Origin: Glandiceps talaboti
Taxonomy: Eukaryota; Hemichordata; Enteropneusta; Spengelidae
NCBI RefSeq assembly: GCF_964340395.1
Contig: NC_135566.1
Span: forward strand, 9,525,001-9,589,000
DNA length: 64,000 nt
Reading direction: 5' to 3'
In this document: positions 22,931 through 34,900 of the stretch, piece by piece
How positions within the stretch are numbered: the first letter of the stretch is position 1
Layout of the letters: the number at the start of each line of letters is the position of its first letter
The notes under the pieces: model-generated
What the model saw: the letters and a program-made list of their open reading frames with translations, nothing else
What the model was told of the DNA's origin: nothing
Database searches by the model: none
Program-made: the position numbers and the translations under genes

Positions 22931-24008
22931 TTAGAGGTACGGTCAGCTTTCTAGTAGGATGGGGACGGTAATATAAAAGTATTATTGTTCGGTACTTTTT
23001 AGATGATGACTACCCAATTTTATATATAGCTCGTCACCAAATACATTTGTGTTACTTTTTGAACCAAAAATCGGCGCCCAAAACATTAACAGCAGATTTC
23101 TCACCCTCACGTAAAGTTAACTCGCAAGATTCGCAAAAAAAGGGAACTGTGGCATGGTATGAAATTGACTATCGATCCCCTTTAATAAACAATTATCTAT
23201 TTACGACTTAATACTAAATGATGCACCTGAATGTTTGACAATGTCGATATATTTATTGCTTTTCCAATAAAATGTCAACTAAAATCAATGAAATAACATT
23301 ACCGAGCCATTCTTGAATACAAATAAATTCTGTTTCATTGTAATCTTTAGTTTTTAAACAACCCCTACTGTGAAATTATAATGAAATGCCTAACCTCGAG
23401 ATATCGCTTCTTTAGAGCCCGGTTACCATGGATATATGAAATATTTTGTTCCTGATTAAATTGTCTTTGAACCAAATTCAACCCTAATAAAATAGCTGGT
23501 TTCCCCATACATAAATGGAATAATCTGGCAACCATGCATTGTCGATCGACAGAAATAACAGTGACGTAAGACACGCACTTGCCAAGTAAAAACAAGACAT
23601 ATAAAGTGAATGTGAATGGGTATTCCGAGGGTAATAATGGAAAGTAGGGTACACCTTGTCCAAGTATCTCAACAAAGAATGTGTGTTTCGTGGCGAAATC
23701 TAAAGCAAATTGCCGCCATTGTTAATCAAGTCCCTCTTTGCCGAGATCATTATTTACATGTGTATGGTGATTGGATATGATAGATGCGTAGAGAGGCTTA
23801 ATGTTTTACACGTGGCTCCGTCCATACGTTTGTCAAGACTCCAAGAAACACCTGCTGCATCTCTGGGGAAATTTTGGGGAACGAACAGACTTTACGCCGG
23901 GGAGGGGTGGGAATGGATTGAATTGTATTGTATTTGTGGGAATGGATTGAATTGTATTGTATTTGGTGCACTGCAATTTGTATCTCCCGCAAGCAGAGGT
24001 GGAAGTGT

Positions 24009-24396
24009 ACCGTACCACAAGGGACCCAGGAACCGTGTGACAAACAAAACAAAACAAAACAAAACAAAACAAACTAATAAATGAACTATCAAATAAATGA
24101 CAAATGAACAAGCAAACGAACGAACGACACGTATAGGGACAAATAAAATAATTAAATAAACCAGCAAATAAACAGATACTCGTGGGGGTATAATATTTAT
24201 AGTGATGGGTACAAAAAACATATCTAGTATACCCCCACGAGTATCTGTTTATTTGCTGGTTTATTTAATTATTTTATTTGTCCCTATACTTGTCGTTCGT
24301 TTGCTTGTTCATTTGTCATTTATTTGATAGTTTATTTATTTGTTTGTTTTGTTTTGTTTGTCACACAGTTCCTGGGTCCCCTGTGACCGTACGTGT
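24009..24396. mobile_element. Large foldback (inverted repeat) element
   Basis: The left arm (24009-24192) and right arm (24228-24396) are inverted copies around a 35-bp loop. The arms are mostly A-rich short-period repeats (AAAAC, AAAT, AACG), ending with GGGACCCAGGAAC near the outside and CTCGTGGGGGTATA at the loop. The left AAAAC run is longer, so the arms have slipped apart. No flanking target duplication is clear. Confidence 0.85.
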
Positions 24397-24701
24397 AGAT
24401 CTCCACAAAATATTTCAGTGTGTTGCAGGGAAAGGGGCTTTAGTTCAATTAATTCGGAGAGCTTTTATTTTATTAAGAGCTTGGGGGGGGGGGGGTCTGA
24501 ACAAGTTATTTTGACCGAAATATTTTCACCCCAGTCCCTATAAATTCTTATCCCAGTCTTACCACGCCTAGCATATAGCACAACTAGAACCTTTTACTTG
24601 AGAAAGTTTGGTTCTTACATTGCCCACGTGATTTTCATTTTGGGGAATTTTTCTGAAGTACAGGTCCTTGGCAAATTACCATGCATTAACTCTAGATATA
24701 T

Positions 24702-24735
24702 ACCCCCCCCCCCCCGGTATATATACATTTATAAA

Positions 24736-24779
<44 letters not shown>
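24702..24779. repeat. Poly-C run and CA microsatellite
   Basis: A run of about 13 C is followed, after GGTATATATACATTTATAAA, by about 18 CA units. Confidence 0.95.
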
Positions 24780-24782
<3 letters not shown>

Positions 24783-25461
24783 CATAAATGCATTACATGG
24801 CACATACGTTTATTTTATTGCTAACTCTTTATTTTTCAATATATAATTGATAAACCGATGTTATTTTTTTTTCAAGAAAGTAATCAAAGTCTAAGAAAAA
24901 GTTTCATTTTTTACACAATCTCGCAATGAAATTTTAAGATACGGTGTAAAAACTGGTCTACCGCTTAAAGGTTTTTATTCAGGCAACAGTTATTATCGTA
25001 AGATAAAAGAAAATTGTTGTTTTACTGAATATAAGCACCATTGTGTATGTCATCATGACGTCGTCTTTTGTTTTGTTTTGATCTGTTTTTAACATCAGTG
25101 AGTCAAAATCACTGTGTCTTTACAGGAAAGCGAAAAAGATCATTTAAAAAAAAGTTTTAAAAAGTACAGTGAGGTAGAAACATCAGGGTAAATTGTGCTA
25201 TGGCTAAAAACATATATTTGTTTCGCGTTGTTAAAACGCAAGTGAAATTGAAATATTGTATAAAATGGCAGTTAAACTTGTTTGGTTTACCATGTTGTTA
25301 GTCGGTTACTGAATAATTGATCATCTTCGACCTTGAGTCAAGCCCGGTCTTATAAAAACGACAGAATTATTCAATCTTAACTTGTGAGGGCGGACCAAAC
25401 TACCAAGCTGAGTACAAATTCATACTATTGAAATACTATCGATTTCTTGAAGAAAGAGACG

Positions 25462-25467
25462 TTTATT
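25462..25467 (-). terminator. Candidate polyadenylation signal, metalloproteinase A
   Basis: AATAAA on the minus strand lies only 9 nt beyond the TAA stop of metalloproteinase A. Such a short 3' UTR is unusual; further AATAAA hexamers lie farther on (for example near 24976), so the true end is open. Confidence 0.35.
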
Positions 25468-25475
25468 CTATCAAT

Positions 25476-25909
25476 TTAGTCATCCTTGCTTCTTGTAAGT
25501 GGATCGCGTTCTTGTAATTTCTCAAAAGGACTTTCCCCACTGCAACCCATCCAGAACTTGGCCTTCGACTTGGGGTAACCTTTGTCCATTTTCAGGGTGA
25601 TATCATTGAATCGCCAGTAGTCATCTCCCTTGAAGAAGTACGTTTTACCATTTTCCCATTGGAAGGCAGCATCGATAGTCTTGGGTGATCCCTTCCAGTG
25701 AGATCTGATCTTCTGAGGATAGCCAGGGACAGCGGCTTGTGCGTACTCGTCAAACTCCCAGTAGTAAGAACCTTTGAAGATATAGATCTGACCATTGCCG
25801 CCCCATGCGAACGCAGCATCGGGATTCTTTTTTAGGCCTTTGCTTTGTGGCAATCTCTTGGGAAAGCCTGACTCGAGTTTATATCCCAAATATCTCCACA
25901 TTCTGTCCC
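25476..25909 (-). CDS. Metalloproteinase A coding exon 8: hemopexin blades 2-4 and C-terminus
   Basis: It encodes residues 396-539 and TAA. Repeats of the form DAAFxW ... [11 protein letters not shown] mark the hemopexin blades. C518 in MGCSGE closes the propeller. The acceptor is TTCAAAG before GGGACAG, phase 1. The tail ends RSKDD. Confidence 0.93.
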
Positions 25910-28900
25910 CTTTGAAGTAAAGCAAAGAAATCCGTTGTTACGTTTGAACTTTCTATCATTATTTTGGATGATAAAGTCTTATAAGTTAAGATAAAATATT
26001 CGTTATGTCATTTAATGTACAATAATGATATAATTATTCATATTGGATAGTTTCGCAAGTTTTCATACACTTGTTTCCCAAGAGTTCCAGTCCAGATGAC
26101 CGACCCTCATGGGTTCGGTGTTAATGCAGGATGAAAGCCAGAAACGTACGTTTTTCGGATAGAGTCAAACTATAAATGGTACAATTCTTCTCTTTCTGCC
26201 TTGAAATCTATTTTATCTCACCTTTGAAAAAGTAGGTCCTTTGAGACCACGCTGACGTCACTGCTGCATTGATATTACCGGGTAGTCCCTTGTATATTGT
26301 GTTAAGTTTGACAGGATAGCCCTCTTCGACACCTTGGCTGTTAATTTGCCAAGCATATTTACCACGGAACGCCCAAGTTATACCTTCAAGATCTGTAAAC
26401 AAAATAATCGATCAACATTATCACATAACATTTCTCAATTACTATCTGTTACACTATAGGAGAAAAGTTGATCAACTAGGAAATAATGCCGAGCTATTGT
26501 GACGTGCACACTTGTAGCCAAATTACAAACATATCTGTTTACTCTTAAATTTGAATAAATATCAACAAAAAATTACAATTCAGGTATGTAATGCCTTTGC
26601 CTTGGATATACATAATAACCTTTACGGCGTTAATAAAAACGCGATTGTCGTAAAAGAAATATACCCTTTTCCGGCAATGGTAAAACACGTACATTTATGA
26701 CAGTAGTGATAATTTCACATGTAAAGGAAAACACATTGTGATTCTTGTTGCATAAAACTGTTGTTGATATTGATCTGTGATTACACTGTCGTTCATGTCT
26801 GTCGGTATTTATACGGGCTTTGTTGTTTGTTTGTTTGTTTGTTTGTTTGTTTGTTTGTTTGTTTGTTTGTTTGTTTGTTTGTTTGTTTTGTGTGTTGTCA
26901 GAAACATAACTAAGCCTGAGCCCCCTGTGGTAATGATTCAGCTGAACGTTGAATACGCTGTATTCCGGCTACTGAAGTGTCAGTTATTTCTCGGGTAATT
27001 ACCACAAGAAGGCGCACCAGGTGCAATATATACCAACTTCACGAGTACCTACAACATACTTGAACCACATTGGAATCTGTCTTGGGAGAATTTACTAGTA
27101 AGTGTCATACAAACCTCTGAATATTACGTCAAATGGGTCTGTACAGGATTTAGGAATATTTTCTTCCTTGTCTGGCTTGGACGAACCATCTCCATCTCCG
27201 TCTCCATCCCCTTCACCGGGTCGAGATGTGTTTGGTTTGCCTATACGCAGAAAACATAGAATTACTATTGCTGCAGGACTTGATCTACTTTTCTTGTGTT
27301 ATTCACTAGTTCTGTGTGGATTATTTTACAACGGTGTGGATGTGGAGCATGGGGGCATGCAGTGTTCCTTAGATTGTTGTTTTCCTTGTCTACGGGTAAT
27401 ATATAATAACGTTTTGACTATAATTTTCTACCTCAGTGTGAGAAAATAACTAGTATAGATATTGATACATTTGTAGCAACAGGATTCGTTGATATTTTCC
27501 TTAAGAAAACGGCAATCTACGCAATAATACATGCCCCTGTGGGGTGAAGCATTTAAACTGCTATGGACGACAGATTAGGGAGAATTCACACAAATGGTTC
27601 CCTTTTTACTGCCTCCTCTTTTTCGTTGAAAGTGGTATGAGTCAATCGGGCCCACCCTAATGATGTAAGATGAAACGTGTCGCTCCGCCCTCAACGGTCA
27701 TCCTGTAAGGGGTTGGCCGAAGCGTCGAGGAAGCACCGACACGACGTACCTTATGGTACTAAGTGAAACTTGATAACGGTACATTGGCAGTGCAGTAACC
27801 AATCACTCACCATACAGTTGTTGGATTCCTAATTTGTCGTCTTGGGGTAGTTTATAGTTACGTACGTAGCCTTGATACCATGGGTACATGAGGGCGTCTC
27901 TGATGTTGGAATGACCTAACCCAAGACTGTGACCGAACTCATGGGCAGCAACGATGTATAGATTGGTACCTTCCTCGCTGTACACAGTGTAGAGTTCGCT
28001 GTCATCGAAATGAGCGTCACCATTCTCAGGGAAGTAGGCGTGTGCCAAAGTACCACCTGTATGGAAACATGCAATTAATTTTGATTCCATTTATAGTAGC
28101 ATACACCTTAGGGGAGATCTATACTGAAGTGCATGACCATACGGATGACGTTTTTTAGTTCATACTACAACTTTACCGGGTGAAACAGCATCCACCACGT
28201 AAGTGTTGTAGGTCAATAACTTAAAACAAAAATGCTGATATAATAAAACAGCGGTGTAAAAATTTGCTTAATAGTGTACGTATAATAACAAGCATTTTAC
28301 ACCTTTTTAATGCTTTGCAATTTATTGAGGTACAAACAAGGGTCAAAACATTCATTCCCAGTTAAAATAAGGAAAAAAGATCATTTGAGAAAAACCGATT
28401 TTTAAATAGAGGTCAAAATGTTACAAAATAAGGTATATATGGCCAATGAATGAAAAACTGTATGGGGAAAAGCCAATTTCCTCAAAAACGATACAGCTAC
28501 AGTGAACTCTCTCATTTCTTTTATTATTTCAAAAGGACAAGCAAATATTTGCACATGGAAAAGTTTTGAGAGATTTTACATGCTGTAAGGACTTTGATTC
28601 TCAGGGAAATAGGTCCCAGAGGAACATACTACCTTAGCTTATAAGAAACACATTCACTTAATTATAATGGAAATTGAAATTGTCAATGGGAAAAGGAAAT
28701 TACTGTTATGTGTTTTTTAACATACCTGGTCCATCGAATGATGCCCATGGTCCATCGCTGTGTTCGTATGTCGCAAATTCAATCACAATGTCAGCATTTC
28801 CTTGGGACACCTCCCTAAAGGTGAGTTCAGAAACGTCCGACCACAGTTTGAAAGCCCGATAGACGGCGTCACGTACTTCACTTTGAGTCAAATGTACGGA

Positions 28901-31900
28901 ATAGCTGTGGAATTTGTACGTCAGGTCTTTCTTACTCCACGCACCCCCTAAGAAATGTAAAAATAACGCCAATGCAATTGAAGCATAACTGAATATATCC
29001 AAGGTCATTTATTACGTACAATTTGCTATCTAGATTCCACATGATAAATTCTGATCATCCTTTGAAAAAAATGTGGTTTTGGCACCTTTAGAAATTTACT
29101 TCTAACTTCATGAAACAAACAATTTACCGATGACTAAAATGTACAACATTCGCATCGCTACATCTGTGATCATCATCGATGCCTCGGTATCAATTTTTTA
29201 CGCAAATAGAGTATTGTTGCTGCCATCGTCTCCACGTGTCCGTACAATTTGTAATTCATCCTTAGTTAACACCTGAAAGTGTGAGGGCGCTCTGTCACGG
29301 CGTACCTTACAAGACACACCTAAAGTTCTCCGTAGAACAGGCACATAACATAACATAACATGATATTACAGTACACTTTATCTTTAGTTTTCTATAGCTC
29401 GAAGGTGAGCAACTTTGACAGTTTTGCTTCGACGCCATGTCTTTTGTATGCTTTACCATGTCGCCTTCGTTACTCAGCCTCACCGCTGGTGGCTCACTTC
29501 ATGGCCGAGCGAGAGGGTAGTGTTTGGGTCACCTACATTACAAATGCGATGACACCTCTCATAACGGAATCGAAAGATCTCGGATTGGGTTTTCAATTAT
29601 GCTAGTGCTAGATGCTAGTGGTTGAGGTAGTTTTTTTCATCAATTATATGTACTTTAAATTCTATTTGTACTGACAGAAAGACATAGAGCAGTATTTCAG
29701 GACTGGTACGCCCTCAACATCTACCAACTACATACCTTGTATAGCGTATCTTTTTGATTTCGCTTTAGTGAACTTGGTCTTAGGAGCACCGAGTTTTCCA
29801 GAACCGATTTGATCAGACACGCCACAGCGGGGCGCTACCATCATCTTTTGCGTTTCTTCGTCTATTTCTCCAGTCTGAGGTATATCGGCCATTCTTTGAA
29901 ACGATCTGAAACGTTGCAATGTGAAATATTTGCTCGTTAATTACACTGACAAGTGGAATTATAAAATAAAGGACCAATACAAATGATTTCTTTCAAATTA
30001 TGGATAGTGTGTAGCTAAGCGACAGTATTACCATGCCGCGACCCTTATCATCAGGTTGCTGTGTACTTGAAGTAAAACATACGAGATCTCAAACTCGTGT
30101 GACCAGTCGCAAGATGACAAATTGCCCTATTGCTGGAAGTTCGGTGAAACCCCTATTCAAGACACTGTTTACTGGCTATGCTAGGCAAAGATGGGCTCTC
30201 GTTAAAAAAAATACAGCATCAACTGCGCGCCATGTGTAATCTGAGTTCAAAGGCTGTACTGCATGTGCTACTTCTAAAACTTGATAACAGGGCAAGATAC
30301 ACTGAGTACGAATCAGCATGTGTCATGATAATAGTCAAAAGTAAGTCCCAACATTTAGTAGCAATTTTCCAAATCGATCTAGAAATTGCATGTAGACGAT
30401 TGGCGAGACATAGCAATATCCTTGGATATTACGTTTACGTTGAGATGTCCAAGTAACATTTTACAATTACTTACCTAATGGCGTCTGTGTAACTTTTGGG
30501 TTCATACTGTACCCCTGCTTTCAGTTCTTGTAAATAACCGAACTTGACCAGATAGTTCTGAAAATTATCATAATAAAGTATGGATTAAAAAACTAAGTAG
30601 GTTTAACTTTCTGGACAATCAATGGATCGATTCCAACAATCTGGCCATGGTGGTAACCGAATGCATCAAGCCTGTCTATAAGGCCCCGAAATACAGTTGC
30701 CATGACAACAGTCAATCTTGATATATGTTAATGCTTAGTTGTTCCAGCCATCTCCATATACAGTACTAATAGTAAAGAATTTGTTTGAGAAAAAAAATTG
30801 ATGTTTCCTTTAAAGTGACCATATTGATGGCAGATGGGTAGCCATTTTGGATTTTTTAATCCATAAGACAACTCGACTACATTGGAAACACAGTGTAAAA
30901 CAGAATCGATCAAGTCTCTGTGTGTGACTCAATAAATTACATCAAAACCAAGCTGTAAGTAAGAGTGTGTAAAAAGTTTGTTTTCGTACGTACAATAGCA
31001 AATATTTCTTTTATATCTAAAAAAAATTAACAATGATTTAGTTGTAAATATGGATTTAGTATATATTGTTTAACATTGTTTTTACACTTGAAAAATAGAG
31101 GCGGTTTATGAATTAGAAATCCAAAAGGAATACCCATTTGTCTTAAAAGTTTATTCGGTGAACGATCGTAATGGATCACGCCCCCATGCGACTGGAAAAG
31201 GAAATGGGCATAAACTTGCGAAAGTCGACTTAAATATATACATGTACTTCATAACACCACGGAAGTAGGGGTTATAGTTCCATGATAACACGTTGTTTAC
31301 TCCATTGGGTACTACCAGTTGTCAGTTGCGGGATCATTTCCCCGAAATTGATACGCTTACGTCATGTCTCAGACCTCTACAAAGTATACAATGGTTAGAA
31401 AGGAATCACGTGATGGGTATAGGTACACTTTGTATAGGTCATTGACTTCATTGACAATGAAAGGGAAGTTGGTCCCACTTAGAAATAAATGCATCATCCA
31501 AGGTCTTCGATAAATTGCTGATTCAAGCGGTAAGTTTTCACCCAATTGTAGTCGCCTCCTTACTAAAAGGGATTGTTTACTATATATACAAGTGTCAATG
31601 AACGCTCGAGACTGGCAGCTAAAATACATCCTGCAACTCGATTTACAATCTGTTGTCGGACCGGGCACGCACGCAGTGTTGACATCCATTATTACAAGTT
31701 AGGGGCGCTGCTCTTTTGACACGGTTCACGTATGTATGTCAAAAAGTTCATGCCTGATTGCGATGGACAGTTCTGCCCTGTGATTGTTGAAACGACAAGA
31801 AAAGAGTACAAGTATATAAGCAAAGATTGGGTTTTTCCCTACTTACGTACGTGTTGGATTGTCTATGTGTTAGCTAATTGCGTGTGTGTGGACCATACGC

Positions 31901-34900
31901 CTGCACTTTTAATACATGGCAAAATAGCTTCACTAACGAGTACCTCGTTTACAAACAATATTATAACTATAAGCCAATATTTTTAAACCATGCAAATGTT
32001 AGGCTTTGAAAGATTAAGGGCGACAAACCGGTAAATGAAGGGGATTTCGAAGATATGATACACTGAGCTAATCCACACAATCAGATGGTCCAGTAGACGA
32101 GATAATCCAGTAGTTTATAAGCTTAAAGATTTGTGGTCTTTAATAATATCTCAAGTTATCTTACTTACGTAGATCTCCGACCACTAAAGGTCTGAGCTTA
32201 GATAAAGCTTGAGTAGTGATCACGTGACCACGACAGGATTCGCTAGCTATGAAGCTCAGACCATTAAAATTGGTTAGTGTTCTGGGTATAAAAATACAAA
32301 GTGACCATAGGAGCAATAACTCGATTTGCAGGTTAGGATTAGAACGGGGATTAAAATGTCGAACAGCTGCTCCGCTCTCAGTCAATGCTCAAAGTAATAG
32401 CTTAGTTCCTGTACAGTATCGTTACGGTTTATACCTTCACTCACAACTGTGGCTAGACTATCAGAGTCGTGATACATAGAGGATGATGCCAGGGAAGTTG
32501 TTGACATGCTAACATCGATATCCCTGATCGATATCTTAAAGCTTTCAATGTCTGTTTGAGAGAGTAGCAGGCATTCCATATTATATACTAAATGAAAACA
32601 ATATGGTGTTACTATGTGTGTGTGCTCTAATTCACGTCACTGTATGTAGGTTTTTGTCACGTTGATGACCCTCTGGCAGATTTACGAGCGCAAGTGTGCG
32701 GCTAGAGGTTGGTCAATGAGAAGACGTGAATGTGACAATGACCCCGTTCATATTAGTAAAAGAATGATGCACGATTGCAACGGTTTCCCGGCAAATTGGT
32801 TGCCATGGAAATACTTGAAAGTGACGGTTAAAGAGGAGGGGTCGTGTCTCTCCAGTGTCTTATTTTTCCAACAGCAGCAGCGTACCCAGGAAATTCGTTC
32901 CTCATAGTCACAGATGAGCTTTTCCTGGGGCAGTATTTTTTAGCAGTCTTGATCACGAGTTCGTAATCTTGCGTTGCATAGTCTGGGCACCTGGTGGTAT
33001 TTTTATTAAAGCCCAAGGTGCAACCAGGCTATAAAATTGATGACCTCTAAGCCATCGCATACTAGCATTTGTTTCCATTGGACGCTCCCCCTCCAAAAGT
33101 TATTGAATTTGATAACAAAATTTGCAGGATTTCTTTTGCAAATGTCAAATTCGTTGCGCTGAAAGTGTTCAAAGTTTTGGTTGAAAAAAATTAATTTAGA
33201 TATTTTTTTCAAATGACGTCATTGTACTAATTTTGCAGTTGTGAAAATGCTCCCTATGCGGACATTTATATTGCCATCCCAGTTACTAGTACTTGTATCT
33301 ACAAACAGTCTGTTCCCTTCGCCAGATCAATCGCCTGTTTCAACTACCCCATCCCCTCCCCCTCCCCCCTCCCCCATTTCGGTACTGAAATTGACAGCCG
33401 TCAAGTTTCTTTTATACAACTCAGTACTTCACATTAGTACGAAAGGTTAACGTGTTTCACAGTTCACACAGTATCAGGTCGTGCTTTTTTTAGGTCCCGT
33501 CACTTCACACGTTCTCATTTCATCAGTTGCGTCATTGTCCATGCTCGGGTACCGTAACGGTGTGGAGTGGAGTCTGACAGAAGTCACTTCTATTTCGTGT
33601 GTCTGCTTAATGGAACAATCATGGACCAATGTCTGTACCACTATAAGTATAGCTAGATTGGTATGACTGAAGTACTTGTAACAAAATATCCATAGTTTCA
33701 ATCTACTATGTGGGCACCTCTTTGTCCAGTTCAATAGTGTGTATATTGAGCAAATAAAGTTACTTGCACTTTCCGAGCGTATTACATGTATGTACACACT
33801 TATTAGTCAAGAGACCCTGTATTGTCAGTGCGCTTCAAGTTTCTCCTCCTCCACCGCCGCCGCCACCACCACCACCACCACCACAACCACCCCACATCTC
33901 CTTCGCCTCTGCCATCATCACTACCATCATCATCTTCTTCTTCATCTTCATCATTACCACCACCACCGCCGCCGCCACCATCACCACCACCAACAGCAGC
34001 AGCAGCGTCATCACCATCATCATCATCATCATCATAACTATTCTTCTTCTCCAGCATGATGCTTCCCCCCCCCCCCCGTAATCTTTTATCCAAACCCGAA
34101 TAAGTCACCAAATGACAGGGTAGCTGATACAATCACGTCTACACATGTCCTTTATTTGTCCTTCAGATTTACACACTTCTTGAAAGACTGAGGCATAACA
34201 ATACCTTAGACACCAATGTGTTCTCTAGAGATAATACTTGACTGGTGATCATGGAGTCAATAGCTGCAGCTGCCCGATTCCCCATCCAAACAGACTGGGA
34301 CCCTGGGCATTTTAGCTTTCTGCATACATTCTACATGTGTAGCCAAAGTTGCATTATATCTTCGCTACTTATGTCATGTACGAACATTAACATTTACCTA
34401 ACTACACCTGGCAAGTACCTATAAAGTTTATGATCTGGGCGATTCTAGAATAATTATTAATTTATACATCGTTGCATTGAGACAATTGTGAAGCTAAATT
34501 GTGAACGAGGCCAGGCACCTACTCACAGAGCAATATACCGTATACACCCTAGACTACACGAATGCTTCAAACAAAGGGGGACCGCATATCATTGCAAACA
34601 CGTTAAGTCGGGACTCAGATTTGCTCAAGTCTCTGGCCTTTTTTCACCCGTTATTTGAAGAAAAAAAATAGAATTGTGTTCTTTTATGGGAAATAGCGAC
34701 CTCGAGTGAGTAATTACGAACCATCGGGTGACACTAATCCCATAGGAAGACTACTTAAAAAGTTGACGACATTTTCCTTCACAAAATTTGAAATGAATAA
34801 CAAATTCAAAACATTTGAAGATTATGAGACAAAAACATCCCCCAAGGGACTGGTTCCAGTCTAGCCGGGACTTAATACCGACTATGTCCTTCTCCTTCTC

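Larger units (their letters stand above)
22931..25475. other. Intergenic region between TRAF4 and metalloproteinase A
   Basis: It holds a foldback element (24009-24396), a two-copy 27-32-bp tandem duplication at about 23907-23965 (GGGAATGGATTGAATTGTAT), a C run and CA microsatellite at 24702-24779, a G run near 24482-24495, and otherwise nothing that I recognise. Since both neighbours are on the minus strand, the TRAF4 promoter and the metalloproteinase A 3' end share this gap. Confidence 0.7.

Noticed and set aside
26777-26998. 73-codon frame with a Phe-Val-Cys-Leu repeat
   Set aside because: It covers the GTTT microsatellite in a metalloproteinase A intron on the opposite strand.
31732-31986. 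84-codon plus-strand frame inside metalloproteinase A intron 1
   Set aside because: No family signal and no supporting splice sites; consistent with chance.
33739-34132. Open frames of 66-109 codons rich in His, Pro, Ser, Asp or Gly
   Set aside because: Low-complexity trinucleotide tract, open in almost every frame on both strands.
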